Origin: Clostridia bacterium
GTDB lineage: Bacteria > Bacillota > Clostridia > HGM11327
NCBI GenBank assembly: GCA_017935525.1
Contig: JAGBHJ010000024.1
Span: 1 to 8,113, forward strand
Length of the DNA stretch: 8,113 bases
Direction of reading: 5' to 3'
Shown: in pieces, positions 1-6,646 of the stretch
How positions within the stretch are numbered: position 1 is the stretch's first letter
How the letters are laid out: each line of letters opens with the position of its first letter
Notes under the pieces: generated by a model
The model's input: only the letters and a program-made list of their open reading frames with translations
Database searches by the model: none
Told to the model about the DNA's origin: nothing
Translations under genes and position numbers: made by a program

Positions 1-249
1 CACCTGCATTATCAACGCCCTTGTGTTGCGGAAGTGCTTAAACGTGCCAGCATTGACAGACTCGTGTACAAAGCCACCGGGTATGGGGAACAAAGGAATT
101 TTTCTGCCATACGAATACATCTGCTTTAACCCAATGTCCAGCGATATTGACGAATGGAAGTAGGTATCATTCTTTACAAAGAGGTGAATACCCTTGGTAA
201 TCATAGAGTGTGTGTCGCACACCATTACGTATATATACTTTTTCTCCAT
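1..249 (-). CDS. Partial conserved protein, probable permuted NlpC/P60-like (YiiX-type) fold; 3' end outside window
   Basis: The 83 N-terminal codons of a minus-strand gene are open to the window edge. The start ATG (247-249) has a very strong ribosome site (AAAGGAGG, 257-264) seven bases upstream and a good promoter at 280-308. The protein opens with a short beta-strand segment (residues 5-10, YIYVMV), then has FHSSISLD at 31-38, MYSYGRK at 44-50 and GGFVHE at 58-63. From memory, this order (hydrophobic strand, H-x-S-I-x-L-D, YSxGRK, GxVxE) is typical of short clostridial proteins with a circularly permuted papain-like NlpC/P60 fold. In such folds the catalytic His precedes the Cys, so His32 would be the candidate catalytic residue and the Cys should lie beyond the window. 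No signal peptide is visible. The family call is inference; that the gene is real is well supported by start, ribosome site and promoter. It is probably transcribed separately from copA, although I see no clear terminator between them. Confidence 0.72.
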   Translation of the reverse strand, partial: MEKKYIYVMVCDTHSMITKGIHLFVKNDTYFHSSISLDIGLKQMYSYGRKIPLFPIPGGFVHESVNAGTFKHFRNTRALIMQV

Positions 250-256
250 AGGGTCC

Positions 257-264
257 CCTCCTTT
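257..264 (-). promoter_or_regulatory. Ribosome binding site of the partial NlpC/P60-like gene
   Basis: The minus strand reads AAAGGAGG followed by seven bases and then ATG at 249. This is a near-perfect anti-16S match and fixes the start of the leftmost gene. Confidence 0.8.
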
Positions 265-279
265 GCAAAAGATACGTAT

Positions 280-308
280 ATGATACCATTTTTCTTGCGA
301 TTTGTCAA
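280..308 (-). promoter_or_regulatory. Sigma-A-type promoter of the leftmost partial gene
   Basis: On the minus strand a perfect -35 TTGACA (308-303) is followed by a 17-base spacer and the -10 TATCAT (285-280). TG one base upstream of the -10 gives an extended -10 element. Transcription would start near 273, leaving a short leader containing the strong ribosome site. It lies in the 90-base gap after copA, so the downstream gene has its own start site even if some copA transcription reads through. Confidence 0.72.
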
Positions 309-325
309 TATTCTGCAGAAATATT
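307..325. repeat. Imperfect A/T-rich palindrome with a perfect TTCTGCAGAA core, next to the -35 box
   Basis: The core TTCTGCAGAA (311-320) is a perfect 10-base inverted repeat. It is flanked by AATATT-like arms that extend the symmetry with one unpaired base. It abuts the -35 of the 280-308 promoter on the upstream side. It is too A/T-rich and lacks a following T-run on either strand, so it is a poor intrinsic terminator for copA. A regulator site is possible but unproven. Confidence 0.35.
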
Positions 326-339
326 TTACTCAAATGGCA

Positions 340-2844
340 TTATTCGCCAATTTTCAGCTTGTATCCCGCCTTTTCTATTGCCTTTTTGAGCTTTGCTTGC
401 TTTATCCTCTTTGTAGCTGCCACCTCTACCCTGCCCGTGTTAAAATCAGGAGCTGCCGATGCAATGCCGTCAATGCCCTCCAATGCCTTTTTGACCCTCG
501 CCTCGCAATGCTCACACATCATACCCTCTACATTGAGCACAAGGCTCTGCTCATCAGCAATGCAGTCATGCCTTGTTCTGCCGTGCTTTACAAAATGCTT
601 TGCAGATGTGACCTTGAACAAATTCAACCTCAACGCATTTGTCACCACACAAAAGCTGGAAAGGCTCATTGCCAGCGCACCCAGCATGGGGCTCATGCGC
701 CAGCCCATAAGATTATAGAACACGCCCGCCGCAAGGGGGATACCCACCACATTGTAAAAGAACGCCCAGAACAGATTTTCCTTTATATTCCTCAATACCG
801 CCTTGCTCAATCGAATGGCTTGAGGTACTCCGTCAAGAGCACTTCTCATAAGCACCACCTCTGCCGCATCAATGGCAATATCCGTGCCCGCGCCAATGGC
901 TATTCCCATATCTGCCACCGTCAATGCAGGTGCATCGTTGATGCCGTCACCAACCATGGCGGTCTTGCCCTGCTTTTTCAACTCCTTGACTATACCCGCC
1001 TTTTCGTGGGGCAAAACTCCTGCATATACCTTGCCGATACCTGCCTGGGCGGCTATTGCGTTTGCAGTCCTTGAGTTGTCGCCCGTTATCATCACCGTTT
1101 CAATGCCCATAAGCTCAAGCTCCTTTACAGCCTTTACCGCCTCGGGCTTTATCTCGTCCGCCACAGCTATCACGCCTATCAGCTTGCCGTTTACCGCGAA
1201 CAAAAGCGGAGTCTTTCCATCCTCGGCAAGGGCTTGACAGCTATTGCTTACGGACTCATCCACAGCCACATTTGCCGACATAAACCTTACGCTACCGCCC
1301 AAAAGCTCGTCGTCACCTGCAACGGCTCTTACGCCGTTTCCCGCCAATGCCTCAAAGTCATTACAATCATATGGCTCCGTGCCGTTTTGCCGCCCGTATT
1401 GGACGATCGCCCTTGCAAGGGGATGCTCGCTTTTTTCCTCCAGAGAAACCGCCATTGTCAAAAGCTCATCCACCCCAACGCCATCCACAGGCAAAACGTC
1501 TGTCACACGAGGCTCACCCTTTGTGATAGTGCCCGTCTTGTCCATTGCCATTATCTCAACTCTGCCAGTATTTTCCAAGGCAGTCGCATTCTTAAACAAT
1601 ATACCGTGCTTTGCTCCGACGCCGTTGCCCACCATTATGGCAACGGGGGTTGCAAGCCCCAGCGCACAGGGACAGCTGATCACCAGCACGGAAATACCTC
1701 TTTCCAGCGCAAAGCCAACGCCGTAGCCTGCCGCAAGCCACACGATCATGCTTACCACCGCGATCGCCATCACCACGGGCACAAATACGCCCGAAACCTT
1801 GTCCGCTATCTTTGCAATGGGCGCCTTGGTTGCCGCCGCATCGCTTACCATCTTTATTATCTGAGAAAGGGTGGTATCCTCCCCCACTCTTACCGCACGG
1901 CACCTTATAAATCCGGAGCCGTTGACAGTTGCGGCAGAAACGTTATCACCCACAGCTTTTTCAGCAGGAATGCTTTCACCGGTCAATGCAGACTCGTTTA
2001 CCGAGGTATGCCCCTCTATCACCACGCCGTCAACAGGGATGCTCTCACCCGGGCGCACCTGAAACACATCATCCTTTACCACCTGCTCCACGGGAACGGA
2101 CACAGTCTGCCCGCCTCTTTCCACGGTTGCCATTTTAGGCGAAAGGTCCATCAATCCCTTTAACGCATCCGTCGTCCTGCCCTTTGCCCTCGCCTCCAGC
2201 ATTTTGCCAAAGGAAATAAGCACCAGTATCATTGCGGCGGACTCAAAGTAAAGCTCGTGAAGCAGCATTTTTGCCGCCTCGGCTTGTCCGTTTACCATGT
2301 GGTTGCTCATTGAGAATATCACCCACACGCTGTACACAAAGGATGCCCCGGACCCCAGCGCCACAAGAGTATCCATGTTGGGAGCCCTGTTCAGCGCACC
2401 CTTTGTACCGCTGACAAAAAATCTTCCGTTTATTATCATGACCACAGCCGCGGCTATCATCTGCAAAAGCGCTATTGCAATGGCGTTGCCCTCAAAAAAG
2501 CCGGGCAACGGCAACCCCAGCATATTGTGACCCATGGCAAAATACATAAGCACCAGCAGTATCGCTGCTGACACCAATATCCTGTAAAGTATGCCCTTGG
2601 CCTCGTTTTTATCCGTTACCACGGTCTTTTTGTCCGTCTGCACGCCGCCCTTAAGGCTTGCTCCGTAGCCTGCCTTTTCCACCGCAGAAATGATCGCGGC
2701 AGTATCCGCCGTGCCATCAACGTTCATGGAATTTGTCAAAAGATTAACGGAGCAGCTCTTTACTCCCCCAACCTTTGACACCGCCTTTTCTACCCTTGCG
2801 CTGCAGGCGGCACAGCTCATACCAGTTACATCAAATTGCTTCAT
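340..2844 (-). CDS. copA: Cu(+)-exporting P1B-type ATPase CopA with N- and C-terminal HMA domains
   Basis: This integral membrane ATPase exports cytosolic Cu(+) using ATP. The 834-residue product has an N-terminal HMA domain (about 1-66; GMSCAAC, Cys11/Cys14). The membrane part has eight predicted segments, near 85-104, 120-140, 158-180, 198-216, 350-373, 382-404, 690-712 and 716-737. The actuator loop has TGES at 288-291, the transmembrane copper site is CPC at 391-393, and the phosphorylated Asp is D435 in DKTGT. The nucleotide-binding domain has SEHPLA at 472-477; TGDN (587-590) and GDGINDAP (632-639) follow. Tyr697-Asn698 in segment 7 and Met726-x-x-Ser729-Ser730 in segment 8 fit the Cu(+) subgroup (P1B-1). 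A second HMA follows the last membrane segment (about 768-834; GMMCEHC, Cys777/Cys780), making the protein somewhat longer than a single-HMA CopA. The start is set by an AGGAGGAG ribosome site overlapping the csoR stop. It is co-transcribed with csoR and should be induced by copper. Confidence 0.97.
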   Translation of the reverse strand: MKQFDVTGMSCAACSARVEKAVSKVGGVKSCSVNLLTNSMNVDGTADTAAIISAVEKAGYGASLKGGVQTDKKTVVTDKNEAKGILYRILVSAAILLVLMYFAMGHNMLGLPLPGFFEGNAIAIALLQMIAAAVVMIINGRFFVSGTKGALNRAPNMDTLVALGSGASFVYSVWVIFSMSNHMVNGQAEAAKMLLHELYFESAAMILVLISFGKMLEARAKGRTTDALKGLMDLSPKMATVERGGQTVSVPVEQVVKDDVFQVRPGESIPVDGVVIEGHTSVNESALTGESIPAEKAVGDNVSAATVNGSGFIRCRAVRVGEDTTLSQIIKMVSDAAATKAPIAKIADKVSGVFVPVVMAIAVVSMIVWLAAGYGVGFALERGISVLVISCPCALGLATPVAIMVGNGVGAKHGILFKNATALENTGRVEIMAMDKTGTITKGEPRVTDVLPVDGVGVDELLTMAVSLEEKSEHPLARAIVQYGRQNGTEPYDCNDFEALAGNGVRAVAGDDELLGGSVRFMSANVAVDESVSNSCQALAEDGKTPLLFAVNGKLIGVIAVADEIKPEAVKAVKELELMGIETVMITGDNSRTANAIAAQAGIGKVYAGVLPHEKAGIVKELKKQGKTAMVGDGINDAPALTVADMGIAIGAGTDIAIDAAEVVLMRSALDGVPQAIRLSKAVLRNIKENLFWAFFYNVVGIPLAAGVFYNLMGWRMSPMLGALAMSLSSFCVVTNALRLNLFKVTSAKHFVKHGRTRHDCIADEQSLVLNVEGMMCEHCEARVKKALEGIDGIASAAPDFNTGRVEVAATKRIKQAKLKKAIEKAGYKLKIGE

Positions 2845-2849
2845 AGCTT

Positions 2850-2858
2850 CTCCTCCTT
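2850..2858 (-). promoter_or_regulatory. copA ribosome binding site overlapping the csoR stop codon
   Basis: The minus strand reads TAAGGAGGAG, so the csoR stop codon TAA (2859-2857) runs directly into the Shine-Dalgarno sequence. The GGAGG core is seven bases from the copA ATG. This supports translational coupling of repressor and pump in one operon. Confidence 0.8.
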
Positions 2859-3165
2859 ACTTTATCATTTTCGTCATAAGACTGCACAGTTCGTCAATTA
2901 CGTCCTCGTCGCCGTTTTTTACCCCTTGTGCAACGCACTCCTTAATATGGGTGGAGAGTATCTCCTTGCCCAGAGAGCCCAGAGCGCTTGTTACTGCGGA
3001 TATCTGCACAAGGATATCGGGGCAATATGCGTCATTTTCCAGCATACCCCGTATTCCGCGTATTTGTCCCTCTATTCTGCTCAATCTGTTGTTAAGGTTT
3101 TTCAGCTCCGAATCGCTTCTGTGCTTTGTTTTGCAATGCTCACAAAAAACTATATCATTATCCAT
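2857..3165 (-). CDS. csoR: CsoR-family copper-sensing transcriptional repressor
   Basis: This is a small all-helical cytosolic repressor (102 residues, normal for the CsoR/RcnR family, formerly DUF156). CsoR proteins bind operator DNA as oligomers and release it when Cu(+) is bound. The Cu(+) ligand set Cys-His-Cys is present as Cys48 (in AYCPDIL), His73 and Cys77 (in STHIKEC), which separates it from nickel-sensing RcnR types. The helix-1 segment around residues 26-44 (NRLSRIEGQIRGIRGMLEN) carries the conserved basic and Gly residues of the family. The N-terminal tail has an extra CEHCKTKH motif (Cys8/Cys11) that recurs in many Firmicutes homologues; its role is not clear. The start has an AGGAGGG site six bases upstream. 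The gene lies first in the csoR-copA operon, and a CsoR-type palindrome sits in its own promoter, so autorepression is expected. Confidence 0.95.
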   Translation of the reverse strand: MDNDIVFCEHCKTKHRSDSELKNLNNRLSRIEGQIRGIRGMLENDAYCPDILVQISAVTSALGSLGKEILSTHIKECVAQGVKNGDEDVIDELCSLMTKMIK

Positions 3166-3171
3166 ATCAGA

Positions 3172-3178
3172 CCCTCCT
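3172..3178 (-). promoter_or_regulatory. csoR ribosome binding site
   Basis: AGGAGGG on the minus strand lies six bases before the csoR ATG at 3165, inside a leader of only about 20 bases after the predicted transcription start. Confidence 0.75.
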
Positions 3179-3190
3179 GTTTTTTATAAT

Positions 3191-3219
3191 ATTATATACC
3201 CTATGGGGGTATTTGTCAA
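3191..3219 (-). promoter_or_regulatory. Perfect consensus promoter of the csoR-copA operon
   Basis: The minus strand carries -35 TTGACA (3219-3214), exactly 17 bases, then -10 TATAAT (3196-3191). All twelve hexamer positions match the sigma-A/sigma-70 consensus. Transcription should start near 3184. A promoter this strong needs tight repression, which fits the CsoR palindrome occupying its spacer. Confidence 0.9.
3196..3212. promoter_or_regulatory. CsoR operator (palindrome in the csoR promoter spacer)
   Basis: The plus strand reads ATACCC, five bases (TATGG), GGGTAT. The perfect 6-base arms and central G-tract match the known CsoR operator type (TACCC...GGGTA), such as the site upstream of Bacillus subtilis copZA. 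The site fills nearly all of the 17-base spacer and touches the first base of the -10, so a bound repressor would block RNA polymerase directly. Only one copy is seen in the window. Confidence 0.88.
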
Positions 3220-3223
3220 GGAA

Positions 3224-3239
3224 AAAATTTGCAAATTTT
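3224..3239. repeat. Perfect 16-base A/T-rich palindrome between divergent -35 boxes
   Basis: AAAATTTGCAAATTTT is identical to its own reverse complement. It starts four bases upstream of the csoR -35 and ends three bases before the -35 of the plus-strand promoter. It could serve both promoters as an A/T-rich UP element contacted by the RNA polymerase alpha subunit, or be the site of a second dimeric regulator. The symmetry is seen directly; the function is inferred. Confidence 0.6.
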
Positions 3240-3242
3240 CTA

Positions 3243-3271
3243 TTGTAATTCTCCGTCAAACATGCTATAAT
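3243..3271 (+). promoter_or_regulatory. Extended -10 promoter of the membrane protein-helD operon
   Basis: -35 TTGTAA (3243-3248; four of six consensus), a 17-base spacer and a perfect -10 TATAAT (3266-3271), preceded by TGC for an extended -10. Transcription should start near 3278, leaving a leader of about 30 bases to the ATG at 3309. It diverges from the csoR promoter, and its -35 lies 30 bases from the CsoR operator. Confidence 0.8.
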
Positions 3272-3295
3272 AGTATGTATGAAAAAATACTCATC

Positions 3296-3301
3296 AAGGA
3301 G
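3296..3301 (+). promoter_or_regulatory. Ribosome binding site that decides the start of the membrane protein
   Basis: AAGGAG lies seven bases before the ATG at 3309. An in-frame upstream ATG at 3279 has no ribosome site and would fall at the predicted transcription start, so 3309 is preferred. Confidence 0.75.
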
Positions 3302-3308
3302 AAGCATA

Positions 3309-3932
3309 ATGGAAAAGAAAACACCCTTAACACCTATCGACATCAGAAATTCAATTCTGTTGGGATTAAAATTTTTTGTAATAAACCTTGCAACCAGCGC
3401 ATTGATATTCGGTCTGCTGTTTTTGATCGCCCTTGTAATGGGCTTTGAAGGCAACGAGGCAGACAAATACTTCTACGGCCCCGTAATACAGACCATTCTT
3501 ATGCCCCTTATAATATGGTACTACGGCTACGTTGCGTATAACGACGGTTACAGACATTCCGTGGCGGAAATGTACGACAAGCGCAGAATAACCATCGCCG
3601 CTATCCCCACTCTTGCGATCCAGATAATAATAGTGCTCATATACATAAGTGAGCAGCTGGAAGCACCGGGTGCCTCCACCTTGGAAACGGGCAGCATCCT
3701 GGCAAAGTTTATATTTGCACCCTTTGCAATTATATTTGAGCTTTTCCCCATGGCGCCCGAGCTGCTCTTTATCCCCTGCCTGTTGCCCCCCATTGCCATC
3801 TACACGGGCTACCATCTGTCCCGCTACAAGGAGGTGGAGGATCACTCCATATCCGACGATGCAGTGGCATTCCGCAAAAAGCTGGAGCAGGAGCAGTATA
3901 AATACGACGACCAAAACAACGACAATAAATAA
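3309..3932 (+). CDS. Multi-pass membrane protein of unknown function
   Basis: I do not recognise this 207-residue protein. It has a short polar N-terminus, then hydrophobic stretches at about 17-45, 57-77, 94-113 and 130-168. The last is long enough for two passes, broken by FPMAPE near 146-151 and by LLPP at 158-161. This suggests four or five membrane helices. Charged loops (EGNEADKY, RHSVAEMYDKRR) and a highly charged C-terminal tail (about 170-207, ending in Asp/Asn/Lys) look cytosolic or surface-exposed. There is no cleavable signal peptide and no metal-binding or catalytic motif I can name. The ATG at 3309 is chosen over an in-frame ATG at 3279 because of the AAGGAG site and the promoter position. 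It is first in a plus-strand operon, 16 bases before helD, and divergent from csoR-copA. The spacing suggests co-expression with helD rather than a copper role, though the shared intergenic region leaves that open. Confidence 0.85.
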   Translation: MEKKTPLTPIDIRNSILLGLKFFVINLATSALIFGLLFLIALVMGFEGNEADKYFYGPVIQTILMPLIIWYYGYVAYNDGYRHSVAEMYDKRRITIAAIPTLAIQIIIVLIYISEQLEAPGASTLETGSILAKFIFAPFAIIFELFPMAPELLFIPCLLPPIAIYTGYHLSRYKEVEDHSISDDAVAFRKKLEQEQYKYDDQNNDNK

Positions 3933-3948
3933 ACAAACGGAGTAACCT

Positions 3949-6150
3949 ATGGCATTGACCGAAAAGGAATTACAGGACGAATCAAAATATCTCAAAAAGG
4001 TGTATCAGCTGATAGAGCAAGAGGCTCTGGCGTGCAGAGGCGCCCTTAAAAACAAATACGCATCCATCGTCAGCACAAACAAGGACTTCAGCGAGGACGT
4101 ACCGCTGTTAAACGGCGGTGCAGACTTTGACCAGATAGTTGAGATATATAAATACAACGACATTGTAGAGTCGGAGGAGCGCCACTACAATGACATCAAC
4201 GCAAGATTGCGAGTGCTGAATCAGATGCTGAATTCAGCATACTTTGGCAAGATAGATTTTTTGGAGGACGGAGAATCCTACTCGGACAAATACTACGTCG
4301 GTGTATCCTCCCTTAAGGATGAGGATGACGATTTTCTTATCCTCGACTGGCGTGCTCCTATCTGCTCACTTTATTACCAATACGACGCGGGCAAGTGCAG
4401 CTACGAGTGCCCCGCAGGCGTAGTAAGCGGCGACCTTTTGTCCAAGCGACAGTTTGGCATAAAGAACGACAACATACTCTACGCATTCGACACGGACGTA
4501 GTGATCGAGGACCAGCTTTTGTGCAGGCTTTTGTCAGAAAGCCGTGATAAAAAAATGGGTCACATAGTAAAGAGCATCCAGAAGGAGCAAAACGAAGCCA
4601 TCCGTAAGAGCTCATCCCAGCATCTGGTGGTATTTGGTCCTGCGGGCAGCGGCAAAACCTCCGTTGCAATGCACAGAGCCGCATATCTTTTGTATAAGCA
4701 CAGGGACACCATCAAATCCCAAAATATGCTCATACTCTCCCCCAACAGCATCTTTATGGACTACATCTCCGAGGTGTTGCCCGACCTGGGTGAGGCAAAC
4801 GCAAGGATCAACACCATCAACCAGCTTTTTGCGCCCCTGCTTACAGATTTCCGTGTGGAAACGCACAACGAGCTTATGGAAAAGATCCTCGATACGGAAA
4901 AGGACAATTCAAAGCGCATCAAGCAGGCAAAATTCAAAAACAGCGCAGTATTCCTTGAGATACTCAAGAGGTACGCAAAATTTGTAGATCAAAACGACTT
5001 TAAGCCCCACGACATTGAGTTCAACGGCAGAATGCTCATCACCGCAGAGGAGGTATCCAGACTTTATTATCACGACTGGCTGCATATGAACTATTCACAG
5101 CGACTCAAAAGGATCGCCGCAAAGATATACGCAGAGCTTGACGTGATGATAGAAGCAAGAAAAAAGGAGATCGCCGCAGAAAATGCCGATACCTTCACTT
5201 GGGAGATCGACGAGATCTCCGAGCAGATCATAAACAACGAATTTGCTTCCATCCGTTCAAAGATAGACCATATGTTTGGGGTAAATACGGTTGCCCTTTA
5301 CGCCAATATGTTCAAGTCAAAGAAATTCTATGACACTTTGAGCGACATTACCGACATAAGCTTTGAGGAATTCCGTGACATGATCAACCCGTCGGAGTAT
5401 TATAACCTCCACAAGCTGAACAGAGAGGACTTCTTCCCTCTGCTGTTTGTAAGGTGCATCATTGACGGACAAAAGCCCCCCATTGAGGATACTATCCGCT
5501 TTATTTTCCTTGACGAATTTCAGGATATCCCCCCAACGGGCATTTACGTTCTGCAGAAAATATTCAGCAAGGCGGCAATAACCTTGGTGGGCGACATCAA
5601 TCAGACCATTGACTGTACGGCACAGCTTTACGACGAGAATATCGTTTCCATGTGTCTTGACAAGCCCGCCGATATATTCAAGCTGAAAAAGAGCTATCGC
5701 TCCACCAGCGAGATCACAAGCTTTGCAAACAAGCTGATATTTGACGACACCGTGGAATATATGGACAGACACGGTGCCCCCGTAAATACAAAGAATATCC
5801 CCGACCCCGCAGAAAGAGCCGAGGACATCCTCAACGAGGTCAGCATTGCCACCTCCGAGGGCTTCCATTCCATTGGCTTGATATGTAAGGATGCGGCATC
5901 CGCAGAGGATCTGCATACCTACCTCAAGACACGTCACAACGCTACGGTATCCCTTGTGCTGGACGACAACGACTCTTACAGCTCGGGTGTGGTGGTAATG
6001 CCCTCATACCTTTCCAAGGGCTTGGAATTTGACGCGGTTATGGTTACGGATGCAGAAAAATACAACCTTTCGCAGGACTTACGACTGTACTACACCGCCT
6101 GCACAAGGGCAATGCACAAGCTTATTATTTACGGAGAACCCATTAAATGA
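3949..6150 (+). CDS. helD: HelD-type helicase-like ATPase (RNA polymerase recycling factor)
   Basis: HelD proteins are superfamily 1 helicase-like ATPases that bind RNA polymerase and pull stalled or idle enzyme off DNA. This 733-residue protein is close to the 774 of Bacillus subtilis HelD. Residues 1-100 form the predicted helical arm that enters the secondary channel, with acidic FSEDV at 47-51. The family block DWRAPICSLYY is at 133-143. A Q-motif-like IQKEQN (210-215) precedes the Walker A GPAGSGKT (230-237, Lys236). Helicase motif II is DEFQD (522-526), motif III is LVGDINQ (546-552), motif IV is SYRST (582-586), motif V is SKGLEFD (689-695) and motif VI is YTACTRA (715-721, arginine finger Arg720). 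The insert between the motor halves (about 290-510) is the clamp region. All catalytic motifs look intact. The ribosome site CGGAG lies six bases before the ATG, 16 bases after the membrane protein gene. Its stop overlaps the GNAT start. UvrD/Rep-type DNA helicases are the alternative, but the DWRAP block and N-terminal arm favour HelD. Confidence 0.93.
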   Translation: MALTEKELQDESKYLKKVYQLIEQEALACRGALKNKYASIVSTNKDFSEDVPLLNGGADFDQIVEIYKYNDIVESEERHYNDINARLRVLNQMLNSAYFGKIDFLEDGESYSDKYYVGVSSLKDEDDDFLILDWRAPICSLYYQYDAGKCSYECPAGVVSGDLLSKRQFGIKNDNILYAFDTDVVIEDQLLCRLLSESRDKKMGHIVKSIQKEQNEAIRKSSSQHLVVFGPAGSGKTSVAMHRAAYLLYKHRDTIKSQNMLILSPNSIFMDYISEVLPDLGEANARINTINQLFAPLLTDFRVETHNELMEKILDTEKDNSKRIKQAKFKNSAVFLEILKRYAKFVDQNDFKPHDIEFNGRMLITAEEVSRLYYHDWLHMNYSQRLKRIAAKIYAELDVMIEARKKEIAAENADTFTWEIDEISEQIINNEFASIRSKIDHMFGVNTVALYANMFKSKKFYDTLSDITDISFEEFRDMINPSEYYNLHKLNREDFFPLLFVRCIIDGQKPPIEDTIRFIFLDEFQDIPPTGIYVLQKIFSKAAITLVGDINQTIDCTAQLYDENIVSMCLDKPADIFKLKKSYRSTSEITSFANKLIFDDTVEYMDRHGAPVNTKNIPDPAERAEDILNEVSIATSEGFHSIGLICKDAASAEDLHTYLKTRHNATVSLVLDDNDSYSSGVVVMPSYLSKGLEFDAVMVTDAEKYNLSQDLRLYYTACTRAMHKLIIYGEPIK

Positions 6151-6623
6151 ATATAAGACGTGCTGTTACAGCGGATATCGACGGCATCAGTAAGCTTTTA
6201 CAGCAGGTAAACAACGTCCATGCAGACGGCCGCCCGGATATCTTTATACGCGACAAAAGAAAATACACGGCTGACCAGCTTTGCGAGCTGTTGGCCGACG
6301 ACACCCGCCCCATATTTGTGGCGGTGGATGATGAGGGCGCAGTTATGGGCTATTGCTTCTGCATTTTTGAGGAGCCTGCAACGGATAATATGCAGCCCAT
6401 CCGCACGCTCTATATTGACGACCTTTGTGTTGACAGCGAGCTGAGGGGCAGGCACATCGGTACCGAGCTTTACAGATTCACAAGGGACTACGCCGCCAAA
6501 AACGGCTTTTACCACATCACACTCAACGTTTGGAACTTAAATACCTCTGCAATGAGGTTTTACGAAAGCTGCGGCTTAACGCCGCTTAAGGTCACAATGG
6601 AGGATATACTCCCCCGTGACTGA
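6147..6623 (+). CDS. GNAT-family N-acetyltransferase
   Basis: A 158-residue single-domain GNAT protein of normal family length, expected to transfer an acetyl group from acetyl-CoA to an amine; the substrate is unknown. The N-terminal NIRRAVTADIDGISKLL (2-18) is the usual beta1-alpha1 opening. IFVAVDDEGAVMGYC (56-70) forms strands 2-3. Motif A runs from IDDLCVD (90-96) to the pyrophosphate-binding loop RGRHIGTEL (100-108). Motif B has NVWNLNTSAMRFYESCGL (127-144), with the conserved Asn, Ala, Phe-Tyr and Gly found in RimI-like and other acetyltransferases. The start codon overlaps the helD stop (ATGA, 6147-6150), with a modest CGGAG site ten bases upstream inside helD, so translational coupling is likely. 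It could modify a protein N-terminus, a small amine or an antibiotic; nothing visible decides. Confidence 0.93.
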   Translation: MNIRRAVTADIDGISKLLQQVNNVHADGRPDIFIRDKRKYTADQLCELLADDTRPIFVAVDDEGAVMGYCFCIFEEPATDNMQPIRTLYIDDLCVDSELRGRHIGTELYRFTRDYAAKNGFYHITLNVWNLNTSAMRFYESCGLTPLKVTMEDILPRD

Positions 6624-6634
6624 TCATTTTACAT

Positions 6635-6641
6635 GGAGGTG
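6635..6641 (+). promoter_or_regulatory. Strong ribosome binding site of the beta-helix gene
   Basis: GGAGGTG lies five bases before the ATG at 6647 in a 23-base gap after the GNAT stop. It is stronger than the helD and GNAT sites. No promoter or terminator is visible in this gap, so the gene is probably read from the same transcript. Confidence 0.75.
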
Positions 6642-6646
6642 TAATC

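Noticed and set aside
307..325. Intrinsic terminator of copA
   Set aside because: The stem is short and A/T-rich and no T-run follows it in the minus-strand direction.
154..2163. Long plus-strand open frames across the copA region
   Set aside because: They lie opposite copA, whose frame carries every P-type ATPase motif. They are rich in His, Cys and Arg with no recognisable domain and have no ribosome sites, which is typical of antisense shadows.
3279..3308. Upstream in-frame ATG for the membrane protein (ten extra residues)
   Set aside because: It has no ribosome site and coincides with the predicted transcription start, whereas ATG 3309 has AAGGAG seven bases upstream.
3366..3995. Minus-strand open frame opposite the membrane protein gene
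   Set aside because: It has a low-complexity Val/Tyr/Gly composition and no start signal. The plus strand has promoter, ribosome site and a coherent membrane protein with tight operon spacing.
5317..5937. Minus-strand open frame inside helD
   Set aside because: It overlaps helicase motifs II-IV of helD on the other strand and shows no ribosome site or known motif.
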